DNA of 64,000 bases from Thiocapsa roseopersicina (GTDB lineage Bacteria; Pseudomonadota; Gammaproteobacteria; Chromatiales; Chromatiaceae), in the NCBI RefSeq assembly GCF_900106925.1, contig NZ_FNNZ01000015.1:1-64000 (forward strand), written 5' to 3'. Positions 43,197-52,351 of this stretch are shown here, piece by piece. The notes below the pieces were generated by a model. It was given only the letters and a program-made list of their open reading frames with translations. It had not been told where the DNA came from and searched no databases. How positions within the stretch are numbered: the first letter of the stretch is position 1; the number at the start of each line of letters is the position of its first letter. Both the position numbers and the translations under genes were made by a program.

Positions 43197-44282
43197 ATGC
43201 AACGCCGCGATTTCATCAAAGGGGTTGGTGCCGGCTCGTTGGCGGTCGGGGCATTGTCCGGCGGGATGCGCTCGGCGCATGCCAAGGCCGAGTACTCGTG
43301 GAAGATGGTCACGACCTGGCCCAAGAACTTTCCCGGCCTCGGCACGGGAGCGAACAACCTCGCCGCCTTGATCGGCGAGATGAGCGGCGGTCGTATCGAG
43401 GTCAAGGTCTTCGGCGCCGGCGAGCTGGTCCCCGCTTTCGAAATCTTCGATGCGGTCTCGCGCGGGACCGCCGAGATGGGCCACGGCTCGGCCTATTACT
43501 GGAAAGGCAAGAGTGAGGCCGCTCAGTTCTTCTCCACCGTGCCTTTCGGTCTAACCGCACAGGAGATGAACGGCTGGATCTACCATGGCGGCGGGATGGA
43601 GCTCTGGACCGAGCTCTACGCGCAGTTCGGCCTGGTGCCTGCGCCCGCAGGGAACACCGGTGTTCAGATGGGCGGTTGGTTCAACAAGGAGATCAACTCG
43701 GTCGAGGATCTGAAAGGCCTGAAGATGCGCATCCCCGGCCTAGGTGGCGAGGTTTTGGCGCGGGCCGGCGGAACCCCGGTCAACCTTCCCGGAGGGGAGC
43801 TCTTCACCGCATTGCAGAACGGTACGATCGATGCCACTGAGTGGGTCGGGCCCTACAACGACCTCGCCTTCGGTCTCTACAAGGCGGCCAAGTATTACTA
43901 CTATCCGGGTTGGCATGAGCCCGGCACCATCCTGGAGGCCATGATCAACAAGAAGGTCTACGACGGGCTGCCGGCGGATCTGCAATCCATCGTCATGAAT
44001 GCCTGCAAGGTCGTTAATCAGGACATGCTCGCCGAGTACACCGCCCGCAACCCCGTCGCCCTGCAGACCCTCATCACCAAGCACAACGTCGACCTGAGAC
44101 GGTTTCCGAACGACGTCATCCTCAAGCTGCGAGCACTCTCGGATGAGGTCGTCGCCGAGATTGCGCAGAAGGACGAGTTCTCCTCCAAGGTCTACAGCTC
44201 CTACAAAAAATTCCTCAGCCAAAGCAAGGAGTGGAGCGGAATCGGGGAGTTGACCTACCTGCAGGCACGCGATCAGGCGTGA
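43197..44282 (+). CDS. TRAP transporter substrate-binding protein (TakP-like)
   Basis: A 361-residue periplasmic binding protein. The N-terminus MQRRDFIKGVGAGSLAVGAL is a Tat-like leader (RRDFIK). The mature part has the DctP/TakP pattern: VTTWPKNFPGLGTGANNLA, FGAGELVPAFEIFDAVSRG, NTGVQMGGWFNKEINSVEDL, TIDATEWVGPYNDLA and YYYYPGWHEPG. TakP binds 2-oxo acids such as pyruvate with a metal ion. No DctQ/DctM membrane genes are adjacent, so its transporter must be encoded elsewhere. GGAGG lies just before the ATG. Its stop overlaps the hemW start. Confidence 0.88.
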   Translation: MQRRDFIKGVGAGSLAVGALSGGMRSAHAKAEYSWKMVTTWPKNFPGLGTGANNLAALIGEMSGGRIEVKVFGAGELVPAFEIFDAVSRGTAEMGHGSAYYWKGKSEAAQFFSTVPFGLTAQEMNGWIYHGGGMELWTELYAQFGLVPAPAGNTGVQMGGWFNKEINSVEDLKGLKMRIPGLGGEVLARAGGTPVNLPGGELFTALQNGTIDATEWVGPYNDLAFGLYKAAKYYYYPGWHEPGTILEAMINKKVYDGLPADLQSIVMNACKVVNQDMLAEYTARNPVALQTLITKHNVDLRRFPNDVILKLRALSDEVVAEIAQKDEFSSKVYSSYKKFLSQSKEWSGIGELTYLQARDQA

Positions 44283-45487
44283 CCGAATCCGCGAGCAGCA
44301 GCAGCAGCAGCAGCGGCGGCGGCGGCGCGCAGGCGTTGCCGCTTTCGCTCTACGTTCACACCCCCTGGTGCGTCAGCAAATGTCCCTACTGCGATTTCAA
44401 CTCGCATGCCGCGGACGCCCCGCCGTTCGAACCCTATGTGACACACCTTCTGGCGGATCTGGACCTTGAGCTCGGCCGGCCCGCTGCACGACGGCCGCTG
44501 AGCTCGGTATTCATCGGCGGAGGAACACCCAGCCTGTTTCCCGGCCCGGCCGTGCGGCGACTGCTCGACGGCATTCGAGAGCATGCCGACCTGCTCCCCG
44601 GGATCGAGATCACCCTCGAGGCGAATCCCGGGACGCGCGATGCGGCCCGTTTCGCGGATTACCGCGAGGCGGGGGTCAATCGGCTCTCGATCGGGGCGCA
44701 AAGCCTCTCGGCGGCCCGCTTACGTGCGCTCGGGCGGATCCACGGGCCCGACGAGGTGTACGAGGCCCTGCGGATGGCCCGCGAGGCCGGCTTCGACACT
44801 ATCAATCTGGACATGATGTTTGCGCTGCCCGAACAGGGCCTCGCAGGGGCGAAGCAGGATCTCGAAGCGCTGATTGCTCTGGAACCCGAGCACATCTCCT
44901 ACTACCAGCTGACGCTCGAGCCCAACACGGCGTTCCATGCGCATCCGCCTCCCGTGCCGGATCCCGACCTGGCCGCCGACATCGCCGAGCAGGGCCTCGA
45001 GGACCTGGCGCGGGCCGGCTACCGTCAATACGAGGTCTCCGCCCATGCGCGGGACGGCGCGCGCTGTCGTCACAACCTCAACTACTGGGAGTTCGGCGAC
45101 TATCTCGGGATCGGCGCGGGCGCCCACGGCAAGCTCACGCAAGAGCGCCCGGAACGAGGCGGTCGGCAGGTGTCGCGAACCGCGAAACACCGCCATCCCT
45201 CGGCCTACCTGAACGCCTCCACGGACAACTTGGTCGGCAGCACCCGCATCCTTGACGAGCAGGATCTGATTTTCGAGTTTGCACTCAATGCCCTGCGTCT
45301 CACGGGGGGATTCCCGCGCGGTCTCTTCACCAACACCACGGGACTGCCTTGGTCGCGCATCTCGAACATCGTCCGAGGCGCGGAGCATGACGGCATGGTC
45401 CGGATCCTTGCCGACCGCGTCGAGCCTACCGTCCAGGGTCGTCGTTTCCTCGACGACCTTGTCGCGCGCTTCGCGGCCGAGTCGTGA
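44279..45487 (+). CDS. hemW: Radical-SAM heme chaperone HemW
   Basis: A 402-residue protein of the HemW (formerly HemN-like) family, a heme-binding radical SAM chaperone rather than a true coproporphyrinogen oxidase. The 4Fe-4S motif CVSKCPYC lies at 31-38, followed by FIGGGTPSL, NRLSIGAQS and the C-terminal domain (ALRLTGGFPRG). GTG at 44279 overlaps the TRAP stop and is preferred; an in-frame start upstream would lie inside the TRAP gene. A Ser7-Gly4 run at residues 6-16, encoded by AGC and GGC triplets, precedes the conserved body, which starts PLSLYVHTPWC. Confidence 0.9.
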   Translation: MTESASSSSSSSGGGGAQALPLSLYVHTPWCVSKCPYCDFNSHAADAPPFEPYVTHLLADLDLELGRPAARRPLSSVFIGGGTPSLFPGPAVRRLLDGIREHADLLPGIEITLEANPGTRDAARFADYREAGVNRLSIGAQSLSAARLRALGRIHGPDEVYEALRMAREAGFDTINLDMMFALPEQGLAGAKQDLEALIALEPEHISYYQLTLEPNTAFHAHPPPVPDPDLAADIAEQGLEDLARAGYRQYEVSAHARDGARCRHNLNYWEFGDYLGIGAGAHGKLTQERPERGGRQVSRTAKHRHPSAYLNASTDNLVGSTRILDEQDLIFEFALNALRLTGGFPRGLFTNTTGLPWSRISNIVRGAEHDGMVRILADRVEPTVQGRRFLDDLVARFAAES

Positions 45488-45489
45488 TC

Positions 45490-45510
45490 GGGGTCGGGGT
45501 CGGGGTCGGG
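45490..45510 (+). repeat. GGGGTC tandem repeat, G-quadruplex motif
   Basis: GGGG-TC-GGGG-TC-GGGG-TC-GGG gives four G-tracts with 2-base loops, immediately after the hemW stop codon and 115 bp before rpmE. It could fold in the coding-strand DNA or in the mRNA. Confidence 0.6.
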
Positions 45511-45625
45511 AAAGGACGATCGAGGCGCAACACATGGTTGCGGGGTGGTGGCCGGAGTTGTATCCTACTGCGTTCCATTGATTTTTCAGCGCCCGATCGG
45601 GGCCAATGCCAACGCCAGGGTCATC

Positions 45626-45826
45626 ATGAAAGAAGGAATCCATCCCAACTACGCCGACGTCAAGGTGGTCTGCAGCTGCGGTAACGAGTTTACGACCCGC
45701 TCAACCTTGGGCAAGGAAATGCACGTCGAGGTTTGCTCCGCTTGCCATCCCTTCTACACCGGCAAGCAAAAGGTCCTCGACACCGCCGGGCGCGTCGATA
45801 AGTTCAGGCGCAAATACGCGCGCTGA
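45626..45826 (+). CDS. rpmE: Ribosomal protein bL31, zinc-binding form
   Basis: A 66-residue large-subunit ribosomal protein starting [16 protein letters not shown]. Cys16, Cys18, Cys37 and Cys40 form the zinc ribbon (CSC and CSAC), so this is the zinc-containing paralogue. The C-terminal basic tail KFRRKYAR is typical. ATG 45626 was chosen because it gives the exact family start. A rho-independent terminator follows. Confidence 0.96.
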   Translation: MKEGIHPNYADVKVVCSCGNEFTTRSTLGKEMHVEVCSACHPFYTGKQKVLDTAGRVDKFRRKYAR

Positions 45827-45890
45827 TGCGAATGCACCGGGCGCTGTCCCGCCCGGCGCTCCCGGCTCGTCGACCGAGCCGGCTCCTTCC

Positions 45891-45913
45891 CCGAGCGTGA
45901 CGCTCGGTCGTTT
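45891..45913 (+). terminator. Terminator of rpmE
   Basis: CCGAGCG, TGA, CGCTCGG is a perfect 7-bp stem followed by TCGTTT. Another hairpin (GGCTCG, TCGACC, GAGCC region at 45862-45882) lies before it. The rest of the spacer up to mdh (46191) shows no gene. Confidence 0.65.
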
Positions 45914-46191
45914 CGGATATGCCGCCAGGCGCATCCGCGCCACTCGCCCATCCCACCCGAGGACGATCCTGGCCAGCCGCGAGTTGCGCGGGTGCCTGCT
46001 TCGGTCGAATCTCCGCCGCACAGCCGGTCGATTGCCCGACTCGATCGGCTACCCCCGGTGGCGGGTCACGCACGCTACTGCAGTGTAAGATAGGGGCCGG
46101 GGTCCAGTCCGTTTGATCCCCTAGAGGCCACGGCGACAAGGCTGGTCCGCGCGACCGTGGTCAACAGACCACTGATCGGAGAAACAGTCAC

Positions 46192-47130
46192 GTGAACAAA
46201 ATCACCATCATCGGCGCTGGCCGAGTCGGCGAGACGACCGCGCAGATCCTGGCCGAGGAAGAGCTCTGTCGCGAGATCGCACTCATGGACGTTCGCGAGG
46301 GGATCCCCGAGGGGATTGCTCTGGACATCCTCCAAATGGCCCCCTTCTTCGAATTCGATTGCTCGATCAACGGCAGCAGCGATCCGCAGATCCTCAGGGA
46401 TTCCGATCTGGTCATCGTCACTGCCGGACTTCCCCGAAAACCGGGCATGTCCCGCTCGGACGTGCTCGAGGCGAATGTCCGCATCATCGACGGCGTCACC
46501 GATCAGATCATGCAGTATGCGCCCGATGCCATGGTGCTGATCGTCTCCAATCCGGTGGATACACTGACCTATCGGGTCGCACAACGCACCGGCTGGGACC
46601 GCAATCGGATCTTCGGACAGGCCGGTGTCCTCGACGCCGCGCGCATGGCCAGCTTCATCGCTCAGGAAACGGGTTTTTCGGCGCTCGACATCACGACCAT
46701 GGTGCTCGGCGGTCACGGCGACACGATGGTGCCCGTGCCGCGTTTTTGCACCATCAACGGGATCCCGATCTCGCACTTCATCTCCGAGGAGCGTATCGCG
46801 GCCATCATGGAGCGCACGCGCCAAGGCGGCGCAGAGATCCTTGCGTTGCGAAAGAACTCGAGCGCCTACGATGCACCGGGCGCTGCGGTTGCGGCGATGG
46901 TCGACGCCATCGTCAACAATCGCCGGCGACTGCTCTCCTGTGTCGCCCTGCTCGAAGGTGAATACGGCGAGAGCGACATCGCGATGGGCGTCCCCTGCGT
47001 CCTGGGCGAGCGGGGCATGGAATCGATCATCGAGCTGGATCTGAATGCCCGTGAACGGGCGGATTTCGACCGCTCGGCGAGCGCGGTGCGCGCCGACATC
47101 GAACGCCTGAACAGCCTGTCCCTGTCTTGA
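46192..47130 (+). CDS. mdh: NAD-dependent malate dehydrogenase (LDH-like type)
   Basis: A 312-residue cytoplasmic enzyme interconverting malate and oxaloacetate with NAD. The Rossmann motif IIGAGRVGETTAQIL is at the start, the mobile loop LPRKPGMSRSDVLEAN carries the arginines that define MDH specificity, the NAD site VSNPVDTL follows, and the catalytic histidine is in GGHGDTMVP. The start is GTG with GGAGA 10 bases upstream. gltA follows 213 bp downstream in the same direction, so the two TCA-cycle genes are neighbours. A quinone-linked Mqo is encoded 9 kb upstream. Confidence 0.95.
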   Translation: MNKITIIGAGRVGETTAQILAEEELCREIALMDVREGIPEGIALDILQMAPFFEFDCSINGSSDPQILRDSDLVIVTAGLPRKPGMSRSDVLEANVRIIDGVTDQIMQYAPDAMVLIVSNPVDTLTYRVAQRTGWDRNRIFGQAGVLDAARMASFIAQETGFSALDITTMVLGGHGDTMVPVPRFCTINGIPISHFISEERIAAIMERTRQGGAEILALRKNSSAYDAPGAAVAAMVDAIVNNRRRLLSCVALLEGEYGESDIAMGVPCVLGERGMESIIELDLNARERADFDRSASAVRADIERLNSLSLS

Positions 47131-47343
47131 CGTTGGGCCGATAATTGCTTGGGTCCGTCGAGCCTGACGGGCCGGGTCGACGCATCTTATTCGCAACGGC
47201 AGCGCGGATCTGCACCCGCGCATGATGTCGCGACCGCCCCGGCACATCGGCCTTGCTTGTCGTCACGCCGCAGTCGAGACTCGAGACCAACAACACCAAC
47301 GCCGACGGGGCGCGACGCCCCGAAGACGGCCAGGAGCGAGCTT

Positions 47344-48639
47344 ATGGCGAACCAAACGATCACCATCACCAACAACGTCACGGGCGAGAGCTTCGACTTC
47401 CCGTTACGCTCCGGCAGCGTCGGTCCGTCGGCCGCGGATATCTCCTCTCTCTACAAGGAGGCCGGGATCTTCACGTACGACCCCGGTTTCATGTCCACCG
47501 CCAGTTGCCACAGCGCCATCACCTACATCGACGGCGAGGACGGGATCCTGCTCTATCGGGGCTATCCGATCGAGCAACTGGCGACCAAGGCGAGTTTTCT
47601 CGAGGTTGCCTATCTCCTCCTCTACGGCGAGCTGCCCGTGGAAAAGGAGTTGGTCGGGTTCGAAAAGATGATCACCCGCCACACCATGCTGAATGAGAAT
47701 CTAAAGGACTTCCTGAACGGTTTTCACTATGACGCCCATCCCATGGCGATCCTGATCGGCGTTGTCGGATCCCTCTCCGCCTTCTATCACGACTCGCTCA
47801 GCGTCAACGACGCACGCCACCGCGAGATCTCGGCGCATCGTCTGATCGCCAAGCTCCCGACGATCGCTGCCGCGGCTTACAAGCACAGCATCGGCGAGCC
47901 GATCATGTATCCACGCAACGATTTGCGGTATTGCGCGAACTTCCTGCACATGATGTTCGCCACGCCCTGCGAGGTCTACAAGCCGACCCTGATCGCCGAG
48001 AAGGCGATGAATCTGCTGTTTATCCTGCACGCCGACCACGAGCAAAACGCCAGCACCTCCACGGTGCGCCTCGCCGGCAGCTCCGGTGCGAATCCATTCG
48101 CCTGTGTGGCGGCGGGCATCGCCTCGCTTTGGGGCCCGGCACACGGGGGTGCGAACGAGGCCGTCCTGGACATGCTCCACGAGATCGGGGATGTCAAGAA
48201 TGTGCAGCGCTACATGGAAAAGGCCAAGGACAAGGACGACCCGTTTCGTCTCATGGGTTTCGGACATCGGGTCTACAAGAACTACGATCCGCGCGCGAAG
48301 ATCATTCGCGAAGTCTGCCACCAGGTGCTCGAAGAGCTCGCCGACACCAACAACCCCCTGTTTGAATTAGCAATGAAGCTGGAAGAGATCGCTCTGAGCG
48401 ACGAATATTTCGTCGAGCGGAAACTCTATCCCAACGTCGACTTTTATTCCGGAATCATCTATCAGGCGCTCGGGATACCACGCAACATGTTCACCGTGAT
48501 GTTCGCCGTCGCGCGCACGGTCGGCTGGGTGTCGCATTGGATGGAAATGATGTCCGACCCCAACAACCGTATCGGCCGCCCTCGCCAGATCTACCATGGT
48601 CCGACCCAGAGGGACTATCTGCCGATTTCCAAGAGATAG
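47344..48639 (+). CDS. gltA: Citrate synthase (type II, hexameric class)
   Basis: A 431-residue enzyme condensing oxaloacetate and acetyl-CoA to citrate. The active-site histidines lie in [11 protein letters not shown] and [13 protein letters not shown], the Asp in NVDFYSGI, and the start region [24 protein letters not shown] is typical of Gram-negative enzymes. ATG 47344 was chosen with AGGAG 13-9 bases upstream; the open frame continues upstream without homology. It forms with mdh the TCA-cycle entry. A weak terminator follows. Confidence 0.95.
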   Translation: MANQTITITNNVTGESFDFPLRSGSVGPSAADISSLYKEAGIFTYDPGFMSTASCHSAITYIDGEDGILLYRGYPIEQLATKASFLEVAYLLLYGELPVEKELVGFEKMITRHTMLNENLKDFLNGFHYDAHPMAILIGVVGSLSAFYHDSLSVNDARHREISAHRLIAKLPTIAAAAYKHSIGEPIMYPRNDLRYCANFLHMMFATPCEVYKPTLIAEKAMNLLFILHADHEQNASTSTVRLAGSSGANPFACVAAGIASLWGPAHGGANEAVLDMLHEIGDVKNVQRYMEKAKDKDDPFRLMGFGHRVYKNYDPRAKIIREVCHQVLEELADTNNPLFELAMKLEEIALSDEYFVERKLYPNVDFYSGIIYQALGIPRNMFTVMFAVARTVGWVSHWMEMMSDPNNRIGRPRQIYHGPTQRDYLPISKR

Positions 48640-48644
48640 AGAAT

Positions 48645-48667
48645 CGCCGATTCGACAGGCGTTTTTT
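48645..48667 (+). terminator. Possible terminator of gltA
   Basis: CGCC (48645-48648) pairs with GGCG (48658-48661) and is followed by T6. The stem is short, so confidence is low. It lies in the convergent gap with the next minus-strand gene, whose stop is about here. Confidence 0.4.
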
Positions 48668-49287
48668 CAGCCGGCAATCGCGACGAGGCGAGCCACCTCG
48701 TGACGATCCGCCCCGCGCTGCGGGCGCTCGGTTACCGGATCCAAAGGGGGATTGCGCAATGCCCGTCGCGGCAGCACGACCAGCTCGACCGGCACCTCCC
48801 CTGCCATGAAGCGAAAGACCGGATGAACACAGCGCAAGCCGCCGGGATAACGCATCGACCGCTCGGCCTCGCTCCAGGGAATGCGTAGGTCGAGCAATGT
48901 GAAGATAACGTCTTCGGCGCGGTCCGCAAACAGCAGCAGGTCGATGCCCGACCCGGAGCCGAGTGCACCGCTGAGAGCGCCGCCGACCAGTCTGGGCCCG
49001 AACAGCTCGAGTTGCTCCATCGCTTGGAGGGCAGCGGCCCGGAGGCGTCGCAACGCCTCCTCGTCGGCCCGACCCATAAAGAGCCGGCGCTGCGCTAGAA
49101 CCGCGTCCTGCACCGCCTCATTGCTCGGCCAATGACGCCGATCCGGCACACCGATGCGTTCGGCCGCCTTCCGTCTGGCCTTGTCGTAATCCTCTAAGCC
49201 TTGGTCGAGGACGATGCGAGCGGCCTCGTAGGCAAGTCGCTCACGCTGGGCATGGATCCGTTCTCTTGTCGGCATGGCATACCTCAT
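48667..49287 (-). CDS. Hypothetical nucleotidyltransferase-like protein
   Basis: A 206-residue protein with a basic N-terminal helix region (RERIHAQRERLAYEAARIV, DYDKARRKAAERIG) and a central stretch GPRLVGGALSGALGSGSGIDLLLFAD resembling the GS-D-D active site of minimal nucleotidyltransferases, followed by DVIFTLLDLRI and VPVELVVLP. Enzyme activity is an inference from that motif only. Start may be ATG 49287 or 49275. It occupies the place where ponA lies, divergent from pilM, in Pseudomonas. The name of the family is not known to me. Confidence 0.7.
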   Translation of the reverse strand: MRYAMPTRERIHAQRERLAYEAARIVLDQGLEDYDKARRKAAERIGVPDRRHWPSNEAVQDAVLAQRRLFMGRADEEALRRLRAAALQAMEQLELFGPRLVGGALSGALGSGSGIDLLLFADRAEDVIFTLLDLRIPWSEAERSMRYPGGLRCVHPVFRFMAGEVPVELVVLPRRALRNPPLDPVTERPQRGADRHEVARLVAIAG

Positions 49288-49467
49288 TCACTTGCGCTCC
49301 CGCACCGGGGCATCGTTCATGCGCTCAAAGCCCGCGCATCGGCGTGGAGCGTGACTATAATGGGGCCCAGCCGAGGCTCGCCCCCGGTGCAGGGATCGAG
49401 CGCCCTCGGCACAGCGGCTCGGGGACTCGCGCGGCGAGCCGAAACAGAACGGAAACCACCCTACGAA

Positions 49468-50559
49468 ATGGCGATGTTCGGCCTCAGCAGCAAAATAAAA
49501 CCCCTCATCGGGATCGATATCAGCTCGACCGCGATCAAGCTCATCGAGCTGTCGCGATTGCCCGTGCAGACCGTTGCGGCGTTTCGGGTGGAGCATTTCG
49601 CGATCGAGCCGCTTCCGCCGGGTGCCCTGATCGAGAAGAAGATCGCGGATGTCGATCGTGTGGCAGCGATCATCCGCAAGGCCGTCGGCAGCACCGGAAC
49701 GCGCGCGAAACGCGCGGCCGTGGCCGTGGCCGGCTCGGCGGTGATCACGAAGGTGATCGCCATGGCCGGAACCCTGAGCGACGCCGAGATGGAGAACCAG
49801 ATCCAGCTCGAGGCCGATCAATACATTCCATATCCGTTGGAAGAGGTCAATCTCGACTTCCAGGTCGTGGGCCCGACGAAGGGCAACCCTTCGATGGTGG
49901 ACGTGCTGTTGGTCGCCTCTCGGCAAGAGAACGTCGACGACCGAGTGGGTGTGCTGGAGGCGTCCGGGCTGACCCCGGCCGTCGTCGATGTCGAGGCCTA
50001 CGCGATGGAGAACGCCTGCGCGCTGATTCTCGCCGAGGAAGCGGGGGCCGACACCGAGCTGGCGGCCGCTCGAACGGTAGCCGTGGCCGACGTCGGTGCC
50101 GCGACGACAACGCTGCATGTCATGCACGAAGGCCAGATCGTCTATACCCGCGAGCAGAATTTCGGAGGCCAACAACTGCTCGACGAAGTCCAACGCCGCT
50201 ACGGCCTTTCCCGCGAGGTGGCTCTGGGCAAGATCCTCGACGGCGATGTCGCCGAGGGCTACGAGACCGACGTGCTCGGGCCCTTCAAGGAGGCATTGGC
50301 GCAACAGATCGGGCGTGCACTGCAATTCTTTTATTCCGGGACCAGCTTCAATCGCGTCGATCGGATCCTGCTTGCAGGTCGACCGGCAAGCATCCCGGGG
50401 ATCGATGTCCTGATGGCGGAACGTCTCAAGCTGCCGGCTGCCGTCGCCAATCCCTTTCGCCGCATGTCGATTTCGCCGAGCGTCAAGATCCAGGAGTTGA
50501 TGCGGGAGGCGCCGGGAATGATGGTCGCCGTCGGATTGGCCTTGCGAGGGTTCGACTAG
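49468..50559 (+). CDS. pilM: Type IV pilus inner-membrane assembly protein PilM
   Basis: A 363-residue actin-like cytoplasmic ATPase that recruits PilN. Motifs are IGIDISSTAIKLIEL at the start, VAVAGSAVITKVI, VADVGAATTTLHV for phosphate binding, and the PilM signature MENQIQLEADQYIPYPLEEV. ATG 49468 is chosen near the conserved FGLSSKIKPL start; an ATG two codons later is possible. It abuts pilN with no gap (50559/50560). First gene of pilMNOPQ. Confidence 0.94.
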   Translation: MAMFGLSSKIKPLIGIDISSTAIKLIELSRLPVQTVAAFRVEHFAIEPLPPGALIEKKIADVDRVAAIIRKAVGSTGTRAKRAAVAVAGSAVITKVIAMAGTLSDAEMENQIQLEADQYIPYPLEEVNLDFQVVGPTKGNPSMVDVLLVASRQENVDDRVGVLEASGLTPAVVDVEAYAMENACALILAEEAGADTELAAARTVAVADVGAATTTLHVMHEGQIVYTREQNFGGQQLLDEVQRRYGLSREVALGKILDGDVAEGYETDVLGPFKEALAQQIGRALQFFYSGTSFNRVDRILLAGRPASIPGIDVLMAERLKLPAAVANPFRRMSISPSVKIQELMREAPGMMVAVGLALRGFD

Positions 50560-51177
50560 ATGACGCGCATCAACCTCCTGCCTTGGCGAGAAGAGGCGAG
50601 GCAACGGCGACGTAAGGAGTTTGCCGCCGCGGGAGGTCTCGCGCTGGTCTTCACGCTGCTTCTGGCGGTATTGGTGCATTTGGAGATCGAAGGCAGGATC
50701 GGCAATCAGCAGGCGCGAAATCAGCTTCTGGAGGGCGAGATCGCGCAATTGAATCGTCAGATCAAAGAGATCGAGGATCTTGAGAAGATCAAGGCGGACC
50801 TCTTGTCGCGCATGGAAATCATCCAACAGCTTCAGGAGAGCCGCCCTGAGATCGTGCGGCTGTTCGACGAGTTGGTGGTCGCGATTCCCGAAGGGGTCTA
50901 TCTCACCAAGCTCGAGCAGAACGGACGGGCCGTTGTCGTCGAAGGGCGTGCCCAGTCCAACGCGCGTGTCTCGGCCTTCATGCGAAGCATCGAGGCCTCG
51001 CAGTGGATCGGCAGTCCTCGTCTGCTGTTGATCGAGGACAAGACCGGGACCGGCCTGAGCCAGTTTCGGTTGGCCTTCGATCAGGTCAGCCCCGAGACAA
51101 GCCCGGCGTCGACGCAGACGGACGCCCCGGAGGACCGACGGTCGGGGATGCGACTCATGGCCGACAGTCGCCGATGA
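50560..51177 (+). CDS. pilN: Type IV pilus assembly protein PilN
   Basis: A 205-residue single-pass inner-membrane protein. The cytoplasmic start MTRINLLPWREEARQRRRKEF is the conserved PilM-binding motif, followed by one membrane helix (about 24-44), a coiled coil (IGNQQARNQLLEGEIAQLNRQI) and a periplasmic ferredoxin-like domain. It pairs with PilO in the alignment complex of the pilus machine. The C-terminal 30 residues are polar and may be disordered. Confidence 0.94.
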   Translation: MTRINLLPWREEARQRRRKEFAAAGGLALVFTLLLAVLVHLEIEGRIGNQQARNQLLEGEIAQLNRQIKEIEDLEKIKADLLSRMEIIQQLQESRPEIVRLFDELVVAIPEGVYLTKLEQNGRAVVVEGRAQSNARVSAFMRSIEASQWIGSPRLLLIEDKTGTGLSQFRLAFDQVSPETSPASTQTDAPEDRRSGMRLMADSRR

Positions 51178-51199
51178 CGACGCGAGCGGAGACCTCCGG

Positions 51200-51805
51200 A
51201 TGGATTTGAGCGAGCTCAATAAACTCGATCTTAACAGCGTCGGCGAGTGGCCGATCGCGGTGAAGGTCATCGCGATCCTGCTCGCCTGTATCGCCTTGGG
51301 CGGTGCGGTCTTCTATTTCGATACGCAGGAGCAGTTGAGTCGGCTCGATCGAGCCGAGGCGACCGAGCGTGATCTGCGCGCCTCGTTCGAAACCAAGCAG
51401 CGCAAGGCGGCCAATCTGGAGGAGTATCGCCAGCAGATCGAGGAGATGAAGGAATCCTTCGGGGCGATGCTCCGTCAGCTGCCGAACCGAACGGAGGTCG
51501 CTTCGCTCCTGGTCGACGTCTCTCAAACCGGGCTCGCCGCGGGGCTCGAGTTCGAGCTGTTTCAACCGGGCAGCGAGCAGCTCAAGGACTTTTATGCCGA
51601 GCTGCCGATCCAGATTCGAGTCACCGGCGGCTATCACGATTTTGGACGCTTCGTCAGCGGACTGGCATCCTTACCGCGCATCGTGACGGTTCACGACACC
51701 AAGATCAGCGATGCCGGCGGAACGACCGGCAGCGGTGCGGCAAAGCTGTCGCTGCAGGCGACAGTGAAGACGTACCGCTATCTCGACGAGGACGCCGAAC
51801 AGTGA
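51200..51805 (+). CDS. pilO: Type IV pilus assembly protein PilO
   Basis: A 201-residue inner-membrane protein. A short cytoplasmic start (MDLSELNKLDLNSVGEWP) precedes one membrane helix (20-40), then a coiled coil (RAEATERDLRASFETKQRKA) and a ferredoxin-like periplasmic domain (LPIQIRVTGGYHDFGRFVSGL). It forms heterodimers with PilN. It starts 22 bp after pilN and overlaps pilP by 4 bp. Confidence 0.94.
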   Translation: MDLSELNKLDLNSVGEWPIAVKVIAILLACIALGGAVFYFDTQEQLSRLDRAEATERDLRASFETKQRKAANLEEYRQQIEEMKESFGAMLRQLPNRTEVASLLVDVSQTGLAAGLEFELFQPGSEQLKDFYAELPIQIRVTGGYHDFGRFVSGLASLPRIVTVHDTKISDAGGTTGSGAAKLSLQATVKTYRYLDEDAEQ

Positions 51806-52332
51806 GCAGGCGATTTCGCTCGGCCTGCGTATCCGGGACGATGGTCCTGATGGCGTTGCTCTCGTGGGGGTGCGACCGCAGCGGAACGCAGGAGTTGAGG
51901 TCCTACGTCGACGAGGTCAGGGCCCGCCCCCCCGGGCCGATCGAGCCCTTGCCCGAGATCCAACCCGTCGATGCCTTCGTCTTCGAGCCCGACGGGCGAC
52001 GCGATCCTTTCGTGATGGACACACAAACCGCGGCGGCCGCCGGTGCGGACAACAGCCTCGCCCCGGATCCGCTTCGACCCAAAGAAGAGCTCGAGAGCTA
52101 TCCCTTGGATTCGCTGCGCATGGTGGGTACGGTTCAGCAGCAAGAGACCCGATGGGCCTTGGTTCGAACGCGCGAAGGCTTGGTCTATCGCGTGAGGGTC
52201 GGGAATCATCTCGGAATGAACAACGGACAGATCGTGGACATCACCGACGACGCCGTCCGGTTGACGGAGATCGTTTCCGAAATACCCGGCGATTGGCGCG
52301 AACGTTCGGCCGAGCTCAAACTCACCCCGTGA
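51802..52332 (+). CDS. pilP: Type IV pilus lipoprotein PilP
   Basis: A 176-residue inner-membrane lipoprotein. The lipobox LLSWGC gives lipidated Cys24. A disordered linker follows and then the HR-type beta-sandwich domain (LESYPLDSLRMVGTVQQQ, WALVRTREGLVYRVRVGNHLG) that contacts PilQ. GTG start, overlapping pilO by 4 bp. It bridges PilNO and the secretin. Confidence 0.93.
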   Translation: MSRRFRSACVSGTMVLMALLSWGCDRSGTQELRSYVDEVRARPPGPIEPLPEIQPVDAFVFEPDGRRDPFVMDTQTAAAAGADNSLAPDPLRPKEELESYPLDSLRMVGTVQQQETRWALVRTREGLVYRVRVGNHLGMNNGQIVDITDDAVRLTEIVSEIPGDWRERSAELKLTP

Positions 52333-52351
52333 CAGGCAGAGGCATGGCGCG

